A stretch of 63,296 bases of DNA from NCBI GenBank assembly GCA_902500745.1, contig CABVRS010000005.1, positions 1 to 63,296 on the forward strand. Reading direction: 5' to 3'. The stretch is from an uncultured Nitrospira sp. Lineage in GTDB: Bacteria; Nitrospirota; Nitrospiria; Nitrospirales; Nitrospiraceae. Both the position numbers and the translations under genes were made by a program. Numbering within the stretch: the first letter of the stretch is position 1; every line of letters starts with the position of its first letter. Under the pieces are notes generated by a model. The model ran no database searches. It was not told the DNA's origin and saw only the letters and a list, made by a program, of their open reading frames with translations. Shown piece after piece: positions 9,504 through 17,012 of this stretch.

Positions 9504-9875
9504 TCATGCCGGCATGACCTTGGCGATTGTTTTAAGGAGGACTTCCGGGTTGAACGGCTTCACGATCCATCCTGTTGCGCCGGCTTCTTTTCCCGCGACC
9601 TTCTTCTCCGCCGCCGACTCCGTCGTCAACATGAGGATGGGGGTAAATTTGAACGTCGTCAGTTTCCGCAATTCCTTGATGAGCGCGATGCCGTCCATTT
9701 CCGGCATATTGAGGTCCGTGACGACGATGTCCAGCTTCATGCCGGCCGACACCTTCTTCACCGCATCCTTCCCATCCTCCGCTTGAATCACGGTGAATCC
9801 GGCGTTCGTTAAGGTGAACGCCACCATCTGCCGCATGGTGGGTGAATCATCGACGATTAACGCTGTTTTACTCAT
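9504..9875 (-). CDS. CheY-like single-domain response regulator
   Basis: 123 residues from ATG 9875, chosen because GGAGG lies five bases before it; a GTG four codons upstream overlaps that site. Receiver domain with acidic pair D9-D10, phospho-acceptor D54 in VVTDLNMPEMDG, and the conserved Thr and Lys (MLTTES, IVKPF). No output domain. It sits directly upstream of cheA in the operon. It is more like the CheY-type regulators seen beside CheA-CheW than the flagellar-switch CheY at 13442, so it may be a phosphate sink, an adaptation regulator or a second motor regulator. Confidence 0.92.
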   Translation of the reverse strand: MSKTALIVDDSPTMRQMVAFTLTNAGFTVIQAEDGKDAVKKVSAGMKLDIVVTDLNMPEMDGIALIKELRKLTTFKFTPILMLTTESAAEKKVAGKEAGATGWIVKPFNPEVLLKTIAKVMPA

Positions 9876-9896
9876 GTATTCCTCCACGGCTCTCTA

Positions 9897-9964
9897 GTTT
9901 CAGGTTTCAGGTTTAAAGTTTCATGTTATCGAAGACTTGAAACATGAAACGTGAAATCTGAAAC
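9897..9964. repeat. Family A hairpin repeat upstream of the cheY-like gene
   Basis: Clearest copy of the family. Left arm GTTTCAGGTTTCAGGTTTAA AGTTTCATG, right arm CTTGAAACATGAAACGTGAAA TCTGAAAC, with an 8-10 base apex. The arms are made of a seven-base word (GTTTCAG or a variant) repeated about four times. Confidence 0.85.
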
Positions 9965-9973
9965 TACTTCGGT

Positions 9974-10516
9974 TCAGAATAGCGACACGGAATCCTCGCC
10001 TTCATCCGATAGCCCTGTCGGCACCGGCTCTCCATAATCAGGCTTCAGTGTGAGCCGATGCAGGCGTCGCTCCGCCTCCATGCTATAGTTCTCCTCGATC
10101 GACTCCAATGTCGCGATCACTTTCAGATCGTCTTCGTTCAATGAACCTTTTGAGAGAACCTCCAGGTGGCTTTTAAGCTGATCGAGAACTAGACCGACAT
10201 GTTCTAATTTCTGCCGCGTAATATCCTGAAACTGCATCGCCATCACGACCTTAGAAACATTGTCTGAACGATCCTTTGATGTCACATTTGGATCTGATGA
10301 CGCGAGGGCTTGTAAATGCAGCAGAAGTTCAATGACGGCCCGCTCCGTCTCTTGAGTCACGGCAAACATCTGCGCTTTTAAGACAGGAATCATGTGCATC
10401 GCACTCTTGGCAAAAGCGTTCCAGGCCTGCTGCTGAGCTTGAAGCACCGGTAGCGACGCGTCCTCGACGATGTGCGAATCGTCACCCTTGCGGTCGGAGA
10501 CGTTTACGTCAGCCAC
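9974..10516 (-). CDS. CheZ-like chemotaxis phosphatase, second copy
   Basis: 180 residues, mostly helical, start GTG. The segment MAMQFQDITRQKLEHV contains D98 and Q102 in the spacing of the CheZ active site (FQDLTGQ in the enteric protein), which accelerates loss of phosphate from CheY. It lacks the C-terminal CheY-binding tail of the 12806 protein; its tail is acidic (SDEGEDSVSLF). It lies between the STAS gene and the second cheY-like gene, suggesting it works on that regulator. The active-site match is direct; the partner is inferred. Confidence 0.7.
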   Translation of the reverse strand: MADVNVSDRKGDDSHIVEDASLPVLQAQQQAWNAFAKSAMHMIPVLKAQMFAVTQETERAVIELLLHLQALASSDPNVTSKDRSDNVSKVVMAMQFQDITRQKLEHVGLVLDQLKSHLEVLSKGSLNEDDLKVIATLESIEENYSMEAERRLHRLTLKPDYGEPVPTGLSDEGEDSVSLF

Positions 10517-10576
10517 GAGTCCAGCTTTCCCCCTCTCTCGTGAGTGTCATCATCTCCGTCGACACGGACATCACGG

Positions 10577-10876
10577 TCACTCACTGAGCGGGTCGGTAAA
10601 CCCCAATTGATTCAGCTTTCCCTGGAGGTCCTCGGAAATGCCCATGACCAGCATACGAGCCTGCTTCCGAGCCGATAGCATCACCTGAATCGCCGCCGTA
10701 TCCACCCGGGACACGCGGCTCAGATCTATGGAGACCAGCCCTTCGCACGTAAACAACTTCACTAACGATTCCTTGAACTCAGCCACTTCAAAAATGGTGA
10801 GCTCCCCGGTCGGAGTGAGATGTCTGGGATTGTCTTCTTGTCGCTGTATGTCAGTTGCAGGAGGTTGCGCCGTCAT
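10577..10876 (-). CDS. STAS-domain protein
   Basis: 99 residues forming one STAS domain: short N-terminal extension, GELTIFEVAEFKESLVKLF, then LVSIDLSRVSRVDTAAIQVML. In anti-sigma antagonists the loop reads DSSG with a phosphorylated Ser; here it is DTAA, so the usual phospho-serine is missing and classical kinase control is unlikely. Encoded between motB and the second CheZ-like gene with no promoter seen, so it is part of the chemotaxis operon. Possible roles are a scaffold or partner-switch protein for the receptor array; not established. Confidence 0.8.
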   Translation of the reverse strand: MTAQPPATDIQRQEDNPRHLTPTGELTIFEVAEFKESLVKLFTCEGLVSIDLSRVSRVDTAAIQVMLSARKQARMLVMGISEDLQGKLNQLGFTDPLSE

Positions 10877-10966
10877 CTCGGAAAGACCTTTCCACTGATG
10901 TCCCTAAGACACCGTGTCGGCTGCTCTCTGTCAGGACTTGAGAGGCCTCCGGCCTCCACCCAACGC

Positions 10967-11806
10967 CTATGGTGTTGGTATGCGCCCCTCGCCCGACAGT
11001 TCCGGAACTAACTGCGACGTGCTCTGCTGCGCATCCTCCGTTGAACGTCCCAACTCGTCCACCGAGTTCCCCGCCTCGAGTGCAGGAGCGGGCGGAGCCT
11101 GCTCAAGAATGACCACCTCAACTCGACGATTCTTGGCCCGTTGTTCCGGGTCGAGGTTCTCCGTCAGCGGCCTCGTGTCGGCATGTCCGACCGCGGCCAG
11201 GTGGTCTGACGGCACCCCGTAGAGTTCCGACAACACTCTGACGACCATGACGGCTCGAGCCGCCGATAATTCCCAGTTGGAAGGAAATTGTGCCGTGCGG
11301 ATCGGAACATTATCCGTATGCCCCTCGACTTTGGTGTGCCGGTTGAGTTCGACCAGCGCCCCGCTCAGGCCCTCAAGAAACGGTAATGCTTCTGAACGCA
11401 CTGCTGCCTCTCCGCTGTTGAATAAGAGCTGGTCTGGGATCGTGATGACGATATCGCCGTTGATTTTTTCGGTGATTCGCACCGTCGACATCTGAGGGAC
11501 CGCCTTGATGCTCTTGACCAGATTTCGAAGTTTTCTGACCACCACCTCCTTACTCCCAGGCGCGTCCGGAGCCGTGAGGGCCGCTTTGCTGCTACTCAGC
11601 GCAATGGGGGTCGGAGAGGACGGAGGACTCACGACGGGATTGAGCGCCGCCTTGATCGATTCACTGACGGTTCGGTACTTGCCGACGTTGACGGACGAGA
11701 TCGAATACATCACCACAAAGAACGCAAAGAGTAAGGTAATAAAGTCCGCATAGGAGACCAACCACCGCTCGTGGTTTTCATGTTCTTCGTGTTTATGTTT
11801 TGCCAT
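10967..11806 (-). CDS. motB: Flagellar motor stator protein MotB
   Basis: 279 residues. Short cytoplasmic N-terminus, one membrane helix about 17-40 with the proton-channel Asp21 in SYADFITLLF, a linker, and a C-terminal OmpA-like peptidoglycan-binding domain (about 140-250) with VEGHTDNVPI and NRRVEVVI. It anchors the stator to the cell wall. No Shine-Dalgarno sequence is visible: a family B repeat ends five bases before the ATG. Downstream of motA in the same operon; a C-terminal Pro/Ser tail of about 30 residues follows the OmpA domain. Confidence 0.96.
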   Translation of the reverse strand: MAKHKHEEHENHERWLVSYADFITLLFAFFVVMYSISSVNVGKYRTVSESIKAALNPVVSPPSSPTPIALSSSKAALTAPDAPGSKEVVVRKLRNLVKSIKAVPQMSTVRITEKINGDIVITIPDQLLFNSGEAAVRSEALPFLEGLSGALVELNRHTKVEGHTDNVPIRTAQFPSNWELSAARAVMVVRVLSELYGVPSDHLAAVGHADTRPLTENLDPEQRAKNRRVEVVILEQAPPAPALEAGNSVDELGRSTEDAQQSTSQLVPELSGEGRIPTP

Positions 11807-11811
11807 TTATA

Positions 11812-11885
11812 AACGTGAAGTGTGAAACGTGAGCCGTGAAGCGTCCCTAATCGGAACGAGATACGCTTCACGAACAACGCTTCAC
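11812..11885. repeat. Family B repeat filling the motA-motB gap
   Basis: GTGAAGTGTGAAACGTGAG, GTGAAGCGTCCCTAATCGG and GATACGCTTCACGAAC, CGCTTCAC form an imperfect palindrome. The motA stop codon (TGA within GTGAAGCG on the minus strand) lies inside it, and the repeat reaches to five bases from the motB start. Confidence 0.85.
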
Positions 11886-12652
11886 TTCTTCGTCTCCTTT
11901 GTTCGCTCGCTGTGGGGCAGGACGCCCTCCAACTTTTCTTGGAGCAACCGTGGATTCTCACCCTGCGCAAGTCCCACCAGTCCCATAATGACCATGTTCC
12001 GAGCGCCTGCTTCTTCCTTCAACTTCAGTTTGATTTTGTTGGCCAGGGGGAGAAAAAAGAGGTTGGCTGCGCCGACGCCGTAGACGGTGGCGACGAACGC
12101 CACCGCAATACCACCGCCGAGTTTTGAGGGATCGGCCAGATTTTCCATCACGTGAATCAGTCCGAGCACCGCACCGATAATACCCACAGTCGGCGCATAC
12201 CCACCGGCCGCTTCCCAGACCTTGGCGGCAATCACGCCTTGCTCTTCATGATGTTCCACCTCGATCTCAAGAATCTCGTGCACGGCTTTCGGTTCAGTTC
12301 CATCGACGATGAGCTGAACCCCCTTTTTCATGAATGGATCCTTAATGTCTTTCAGTTTCCCTTCCAGCGCCAACAACCCTTGCTTTCGTGAGATGTTGGC
12401 CAGATCCAAGATGAGTTTGATCGTCCCCTTGTTGTCGATATGCGGGCCTGCGATCGCAATGGACAGTGCGCCGAACGCCTTGATGACGACCGACAAAGGA
12501 TTCTGGATGCAAATCGCGCCGAAGGTCCCGCCGATCACGATGATGAAGGCGGTGAGCTGCATGATCGAGCCGATGTGCCCGCCCTCGAGTATTTGGCCTC
12601 CGATAATGGAGCCCAGCGCAATCACGATTCCGAGAATTGTGGCAATATCCAT
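11882..12652 (-). CDS. motA: Flagellar motor stator protein MotA
   Basis: 256 residues with four membrane helices (about 1-22, 30-50, 148-170, 180-200) and a cytoplasmic loop between helices 2 and 3, as in MotA/PomA. With MotB it forms the ion-conducting stator that drives rotation. The last residues (RTKETKK) run into a family B repeat that provides the stop codon. GAGGG lies upstream of the start. Confidence 0.97.
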   Translation of the reverse strand: MDIATILGIVIALGSIIGGQILEGGHIGSIMQLTAFIIVIGGTFGAICIQNPLSVVIKAFGALSIAIAGPHIDNKGTIKLILDLANISRKQGLLALEGKLKDIKDPFMKKGVQLIVDGTEPKAVHEILEIEVEHHEEQGVIAAKVWEAAGGYAPTVGIIGAVLGLIHVMENLADPSKLGGGIAVAFVATVYGVGAANLFFLPLANKIKLKLKEEAGARNMVIMGLVGLAQGENPRLLQEKLEGVLPHSERTKETKK

Positions 12653-12691
12653 TCGTCATCGCCCTCATGAATTCGGCGAGATCCGGCGTTA

Positions 12692-12801
12692 CTGGTTTCC
12701 GGCTGGAAGTTTCATGTTTGAAGTTTCAGGTTTCAAGTTTTCCGGCAACATGAAACTCGAAACCAGAAACATGAAACGGGCACCGCGAAACTTGAAACCT
12801 G
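12692..12801. repeat. Family A hairpin repeat between cheZ and motA
   Basis: About 110 bp of GTTTCA-type words (GGTTTCCGG, AGTTTCATGTTTGAAG, TTTCAGGTTTCAAG) followed by complements (CATGAAACTCGAAACCAG, AAACATGAAACGG, GAAACTTGAAACC). Long enough for two nested hairpins. It occupies the full gap between the genes. Confidence 0.85.
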
Positions 12802-12805
12802 ATCC

Positions 12806-13405
12806 CTATTTGAATCCGAATTGAGCCAGGATATCGTCGGCCACTTGCTGCTTCATGGCCGTCTTTTTGGATTCTTCGAGCTGTTTCAGGAGATGCCCGG
12901 CCGTCCCCTCGGCACTCGTGCTCTCTCCGTTGTGTTGAATACCGAAAATCACGACCAGTTCCACCAACTTGCTCTGCACGTCATCGAGTATGGTCACCAG
13001 TTTTTTCACTCGCTGCGCGACTAAGTCTTGAAAGGACAAGGCCGTCATGATCTCTGTGAGGTGCTTTCCGTCCTCCCCCATCACGGTCTTTACTCTCTCG
13101 AGACGCTCTGTCAGTTTCACGCAGTCCATCGCCTGTAATGTCTCGACGACTGCGGACAGATCCTTTGCGATGCGATCCCGATTGTCCTGAATCAATTCCG
13201 TGAGTCGCATGACTTCGAGGGTTCCCTCTTCGGTCATTTTGTTCAAATCACTGAGATGGCCGGACGCCGTCGGCAGCTGCGTGCTGCTGGATAGAATTCC
13301 AGGGCTCGCCTCTGAGATCGTTTTCATCGCTCGCTCGACAAAACGAGCCAACTCCCCCAGCTCCTCATAGAGTTTTTGTTCTCGTTGTTGCACGCTCCCT
13401 CCCAC
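12806..13405 (-). CDS. cheZ: Protein phosphatase CheZ
   Basis: 199 residues, predicted long helical hairpin. The catalytic segment is LSFQDLVAQRVKKL with D127 and Q131, and the extreme C-terminus QQVADDILAQFGF matches the CheY-docking helix of enteric CheZ (DDLLDSLGF). It removes phosphate from CheY-P to reset the motor. Encoded between cheY and motA. The start is a GTG; a second GTG four codons later has GGAGG close upstream and may be the real one. Confidence 0.9.
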   Translation of the reverse strand: MGGSVQQREQKLYEELGELARFVERAMKTISEASPGILSSSTQLPTASGHLSDLNKMTEEGTLEVMRLTELIQDNRDRIAKDLSAVVETLQAMDCVKLTERLERVKTVMGEDGKHLTEIMTALSFQDLVAQRVKKLVTILDDVQSKLVELVVIFGIQHNGESTSAEGTAGHLLKQLEESKKTAMKQQVADDILAQFGFK

Positions 13406-13441
13406 GGTCCTGACACCCAGGATCGACTACCGAGCCGTCGT

Positions 13442-13822
13442 CTACTTGAAAATCTTGCCGAGCTTTTCCTGCATGGTCTCTGCCGTGAACGGCTTCACGA
13501 TGTAGTTGCTGACGCCGGCCTGCACGGCCTCGACCAGATTGCTTTGCTGCGCTTCAGCCGTCACCATCAACACGGGAATGGCTTTGAGTTTCTCGTCCCC
13601 CCGGATCGCTCGAAGCATGTCGATGCCGGTCATGACCGGCATGTTCCAGTCGGAAACGACGAACCCGTACGCATCGCCGCGTAGTTTTTGCAACGCGTCC
13701 TGCCCGTTTTCAGCTTCGTCCACGTTGGCAAATCCAAGTTGTTTCAAAATATTTTTGACGATTCGTCTCATCGTCACCATGTCATCCACGACGAGAATTT
13801 TCATGTTCGGATCGGCTGGCAT
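13442..13822 (-). CDS. cheY: Chemotaxis response regulator CheY
   Basis: 126 residues, single receiver domain. Acidic residues D13-D14, phospho-acceptor D58 in VVSDWNMP, T88 and K110 (NYIVKPF). The DWNMP form is typical of the motor-switch CheY that binds FliM. GGAGG four bases before the ATG. Adjacent cheZ supports this role. A sigma-28-like site lies about 100 bases upstream, and transcription could also enter from the HTH gene. Confidence 0.96.
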   Translation of the reverse strand: MPADPNMKILVVDDMVTMRRIVKNILKQLGFANVDEAENGQDALQKLRGDAYGFVVSDWNMPVMTGIDMLRAIRGDEKLKAIPVLMVTAEAQQSNLVEAVQAGVSNYIVKPFTAETMQEKLGKIFK

Positions 13823-14145
13823 GACCCCTCCTTTGTCTCATGCGATTGTCCCGGCACGAGCACAAGCTGCTTGGACGACCGTTGTGGTTTCGTGTCTTCG
13901 TCGCGCCCCAACACTTCACTCCATATCGGCACATGCCTGGATTGACCTGAGCCGGAACGGATTGGGAGCTGCTCGAGTGTGTCGACCTGAGAAGGAACCG
14001 ATCGGCTCGAGCGGAAGGAGGTCGGTTCGAGGGAGGCCACTGCCGGCAGGAATGTGCCGACCGCTCATTTTCGGAGCACCGTGCAGGTCGAAGGATGGAA
14101 GCATTCGCCATGCTGTCGGTCAACGGGAGAACGACTCATACTCAT
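13823..14145. other. 323-bp gap between the HTH gene and cheY
   Basis: No convincing gene on either strand; the long plus-strand open frame crossing it also crosses cheY and the HTH gene and is antisense to both. It contains the sigma-28-like site at 13923-13950 and so probably serves as the cheY promoter and leader. Confidence 0.55.
13923..13950 (-). promoter_or_regulatory. Sigma-28 promoter candidate for cheY
   Basis: Minus-strand CTCAGG (TCAG at 13950-13947), 16-base spacer, GCCGATAT. Seven of eight bases match the GCCGATAA -10 element; the -35 differs by one base from the TCAA form used elsewhere here. The cheY start is 100 bases downstream. Confidence 0.55.
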
Positions 14146-14376
14146 TCACGCCTTGCCAGATCGACTGTGCATCCACTCATGAATATCGCGGCGGAGGAAA
14201 CGCCAATGCTTGCCGATCTTCGACGCCGGCAATTCCCCGACTCTCGCGAGTTTGTAGACCGTGGACTTGGGAACCCGAAGGAATTTTGCGACCTCCATCA
14301 CGGTCAAGATTTCCCCGTCCCGTGTGGACACCCCATCCGACTGGTTCGCGGTTGTTGCAGATCCATCGTTATTCAT
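14146..14376 (-). CDS. Small excisionase/MerR-like helix-turn-helix DNA-binding protein
   Basis: 76 residues. ILTVMEVAKFLRVPKSTVYK followed by LARVGELPASKIGKHWRFLR is the standard HTH_17 (excisionase-family) fold: recognition helix, then a wing. The N-terminal 20 residues are low complexity. It heads the chemotaxis block and is divergent from the MinD-like gene. No phage or integrase gene is nearby, so it is more likely a local transcription factor than an excisionase. Its ATG is only 11 bases from a sigma-28-like -10 element, so the mRNA would be almost leaderless; a GTG at codon 16 is an alternative start. Confidence 0.85.
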   Translation of the reverse strand: MNNDGSATTANQSDGVSTRDGEILTVMEVAKFLRVPKSTVYKLARVGELPASKIGKHWRFLRRDIHEWMHSRSGKA

Positions 14377-14386
14377 GACACTTGAG

Positions 14387-14414
14387 GTATCGGCGGAGCG
14401 GTTTCAAAACTTGA
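14387..14414 (-). promoter_or_regulatory. Sigma-28 promoter candidate for the HTH gene
   Basis: Minus-strand TCAAGTTT at the -35, 16-base spacer from TCAA, GCCGATAC at the -10 (seven of eight). Initiation about seven bases on would fall within a few bases of the HTH start codon. Confidence 0.65.
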
Positions 14415-14422
14415 GTCGGTGC

Positions 14423-14428
14423 TATACT
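14423..14428 (+). promoter_or_regulatory. Possible -10 element (TATACT) for the MinD-like gene
   Basis: TATACT lies about 115 bases before the plus-strand MinD-like start. The sequence 16 bases upstream, GTTTCA, is only a weak -35 match (three of six). It would overlap the divergent sigma-28 site, so the two promoters could interfere. Confidence 0.3.
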
Positions 14429-14543
14429 CAGATCGGCTCCGTTTTTGCCCACTGTGTTGTGAAACGTTCTGCGCATTCAGGTTTTTCTGTTGCGAACCGA
14501 AAAGGATGTACCACTCAGCTCAAACCGGTAGGAACTGATCTCA

Positions 14544-15443
14544 ATGGCACACATCATCTCGATCGCATCGGGAAAAGGAGGGGTCGGGAAAAGTGTGGTC
14601 GCGGCTAATCTTGCGCTCGCCCTGGCAAGAAAAGGCCAGCAGGTCGTGCTTGCAGATCTCGATATCGGAGGAGCGGACGCGCATATCCTGTTCGGGCTTC
14701 TCCATCCAACATACACCTTGACCGATTTTCTTACCCATCGCGTTGAACGGCTGGATGATGTGGCTCAACCCCTGCCGATTCACAGTTCCTTGCGCATGAT
14801 CCCTGGAACGGGAGACACGCTGGCCACGGCCAACATGTCCTACTCACAGAAGAAGCGTCTCATTCGAAGCTTTCAAGACATTCGTGCGGACGTGATCATC
14901 GTCGATATCGGAGCCGGCACAAGTTACCATGCCCTCGATTTTTTTCTGATGGCCGACCATCATGTCGTCGTGGCCACCCCAGACCCCACCTCCGTCCTGG
15001 ATCTGTATCGGTTCATTAAGTTGGCCGCCATTCGGCGAGTCTTATCAATGTTCTTGATGCGAGAAGTCATGGCCGAGGGTCTTGCCAATCGAGATTACAG
15101 CAGCGTGGAGGAAGTCTTGGAAGTGGCCGGGAAGACCGACGAATCGGGACGGACACTCGCCGCATCGACCCTGAGAGCGTTTCAACCAGCCCTTGTCCTC
15201 AATCGAGTGTCAGGACGCGCGCGCGTCAATGTGCCTCAGCTCAAAAAGCTTCTGAAAGAGTATGTCGGTGGTGATTTACTGTTACTGGGTCAGGTTCCTG
15301 ATGACCCTGCCATGGAACAAGCGGTCCGTGCCTATGTCCCTGTGATTCAATATGCGCCTTCTTCTCCAGGCGCGACCGCGCTCATGAAGACGGCAGAATC
15401 TCTGCTGCAGCTCCTTTCCACTTCTTCCACTGAAGCCGCGTAA
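14544..15443 (+). CDS. ParA/MinD-family ATPase
   Basis: 299 residues. Deviant Walker A GKGGVGKS at about 10-17, followed by DLDIGGADAHILFGL and VDIGAGTSYHALDF, the signature of the MinD/FlhG group, which position protein complexes by membrane-linked ATP cycles. It resembles the FlhG at 51796 but has an insertion of about 40 residues (around 175-215) and no FlhF beside it. The C-terminus does not show an obvious amphipathic membrane-targeting helix. It is the only plus-strand gene in this part of the locus and converges with the PilZ gene eight bases away. A role in placing chemoreceptor arrays, pili or flagella is a guess from family and context. Confidence 0.85.
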   Translation: MAHIISIASGKGGVGKSVVAANLALALARKGQQVVLADLDIGGADAHILFGLLHPTYTLTDFLTHRVERLDDVAQPLPIHSSLRMIPGTGDTLATANMSYSQKKRLIRSFQDIRADVIIVDIGAGTSYHALDFFLMADHHVVVATPDPTSVLDLYRFIKLAAIRRVLSMFLMREVMAEGLANRDYSSVEEVLEVAGKTDESGRTLAASTLRAFQPALVLNRVSGRARVNVPQLKKLLKEYVGGDLLLLGQVPDDPAMEQAVRAYVPVIQYAPSSPGATALMKTAESLLQLLSTSSTEAA

Positions 15444-15451
15444 TTCGTCGT

Positions 15452-16102
15452 TTAGGAATTGGGATCCGTCGTGGTTGATTTACGGCGAGCTCGCAAACGT
15501 TCAGCCTGCGCCTGAAGAATGTGGCGGATGACGTGTTCCTGATCATCCGGCTTGAGATCGACAAACTCGGTGGCGATGGTAAACCCTTGCCCCTGAGCCT
15601 TCGGAATTGCTCGAATGACCCTCACGACCCCTTTGATCAAGATAAACGGAGGAAGAATCAGCTTCAGCGCAAGCTGATCACCGGCAGAAAATTGCCGATC
15701 CGATACGAACCCCACTCCCCCACCGCTCAAATTGATATCCATGAGGCGTGCCATCGTGACGCTGCCTGGTTGGCTGGCGGCCAGTGCGTTCAGAATCACT
15801 TCGAGCAAGTAATCCACTTTCATCATCCACGGCAACACCGGGGAACCGATCAACGAATCGCCGGAGCGAGCAAGAAGTTCCGCCGTCGGTTTACCCACCG
15901 CCGTAGAAATCATTTCGGCTGTTGCTCCACCCGCCTCAACAGCGAGCGTGTTGCCGGATTCCGTGAGCAATCGATACTCCATGAGTACCCGGTCATCGAT
16001 TCTGATCCATTCACGCCGTTCGTCCTGAGTGACCGTCGAGGGAACTTCTGATGGGATCGTCATGTGCGAAGTCATGCCTGTGTCACGTCGGCCATGGCGC
16101 AC
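15452..16102 (-). CDS. PilZ-domain c-di-GMP-binding protein
   Basis: 216 residues from the first ATG; ATGs at codons 10 and 14 are also possible and no strong ribosome site decides. The PilZ signature is present: RREWIRIDDRV supplies the arginine motif and DINLSGGGVGF the second ligand motif, separated by an unusually long stretch of about 95 residues that includes a helical insertion. The C-terminus is basic (RLRARRKS). Likely a cytoplasmic effector that alters motility or export on binding c-di-GMP. Convergent with the MinD-like gene. Confidence 0.8.
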   Translation of the reverse strand: MRHGRRDTGMTSHMTIPSEVPSTVTQDERREWIRIDDRVLMEYRLLTESGNTLAVEAGGATAEMISTAVGKPTAELLARSGDSLIGSPVLPWMMKVDYLLEVILNALAASQPGSVTMARLMDINLSGGGVGFVSDRQFSAGDQLALKLILPPFILIKGVVRVIRAIPKAQGQGFTIATEFVDLKPDDQEHVIRHILQAQAERLRARRKSTTTDPNS

Positions 16103-16276
16103 GTAACAGAGTGGTCAGAGATAGCCGTGCGTCGGCTGGCTTTGAGCTTTCTCATCAAGAGGTTGTCTCGTTCGCTGGTCGTGAGCATCTCGGTGAGGGG
16201 TCTCGAAGGATGATGGGCAACTCCAGAAGGATCTAATCATCTTTAGTGCGATGATCATGGCCCATTCCTCATATTG

Positions 16277-16603
16277 CTAGGCTTCCACGGACATTGCCTC
16301 CGGTGCCAACGCAGGCACACCGAGTCGTTGACGCAGTCCTTGCAATCGGTGCCGTGTCGCCGCTACGTCGCCCAATAACGATGTCAGCACGGATTGCGTG
16401 GTCTGCGCCTGGTCTCGGACTTGGCCATCCAACTTAAGCAATTCCGCTTTTTGAAGAGCCGATAGTCCTGCCGCTTCCAGCAATTCCCCTCTGTCCTGAT
16501 AACATCGGATGACCACATCCCATTGCCCTAACTGAGCCGCCTCTACAGCGGCCTGTGTGAGTTGCACAATCTCAGCCTGATGATCATTGCGTGAAGACGT
16601 CAT
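16277..16603 (-). CDS. fliT: FliT-like flagellar chaperone
   Basis: 108 residues from ATG 16603, which overlaps the fliS stop by four bases (ATGA), the usual translational coupling. Helical, with ending and size of FliT/FlgN-like chaperones: LTQAAVEAAQLGQWDVVIRCYQDRGELL. FliT binds the cap protein FliD and, in enterics, regulates FlhDC. The sequence is poorly conserved, so the name rests on size, helical pattern and position after fliD and fliS. Confidence 0.65.
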   Translation of the reverse strand: MTSSRNDHQAEIVQLTQAAVEAAQLGQWDVVIRCYQDRGELLEAAGLSALQKAELLKLDGQVRDQAQTTQSVLTSLLGDVAATRHRLQGLRQRLGVPALAPEAMSVEA

Positions 16604-16992
16604 CGCACTCCCGCCATCCGCGGCTGCTGCGCCGCGACTTCGCGCCACGCTTCACGTAGTGTGCTTAAGCAACGGAGAGGACTGTCCAGCTTCCGCTCAT
16701 TGTTTCGAGCATTGGCTTCGACAAGCTCCGCCAGCATGTAGTCGTACAGTCTCCGTAGTGAGCGTGCGATATCTCCACCTTGTTCGTAATCGAGGACGCT
16801 GTTCAACTCTCCGATGATCGCGATAGCTCGCCCCAGATGCCGCGCCTTCTCCCGGACATTCTTGGCCTGGATCTCGCGTCTGGCCATCTCAATCGATTGG
16901 ATCGCGCCGTCGTATAACATCACGATCAACTGGACGCCGGAGGACGTGACGACCTGAGTCTGTTCATACTGCCGAGCGTACTGGGTGAGCAT
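16600..16992 (-). CDS. fliS: Flagellin export chaperone FliS
   Basis: 130 residues. The N-terminal YARQYEQTQVVTSSGVQLIV and MLYDGAIQSIEMARREI are characteristic of FliS, a four-helix bundle that binds the C-terminal D0 helix of flagellin and prevents its early assembly. Lies just downstream of fliD in the same operon; coupled to fliT. In bacteria with FliW, FliS also helps bring the FliC-FliW pair to the export gate. Confidence 0.95.
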   Translation of the reverse strand: MLTQYARQYEQTQVVTSSGVQLIVMLYDGAIQSIEMARREIQAKNVREKARHLGRAIAIIGELNSVLDYEQGGDIARSLRRLYDYMLAELVEANARNNERKLDSPLRCLSTLREAWREVAAQQPRMAGVR

Positions 16993-17012
16993 GGCCGATC
17001 TTCCTCGTGTGG

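Noticed and set aside
9413..9964. Regularly spaced short repeats, considered as a CRISPR array
   Set aside because: The words are 7-base hairpin arms without unique spacers of constant length, and no cas gene is present.
14146..14376. The excisionase-like protein as a sign of a prophage or integrated element
   Set aside because: No integrase, attachment-site repeat, tRNA or phage gene nearby; the gene is embedded in a motility operon with a FliA-type promoter.
13506..14378. A 290-codon plus-strand open frame
   Set aside because: It is antisense to cheY and the HTH gene and crosses their promoters; the predicted protein is Ser/Arg/Pro-rich with no family pattern.
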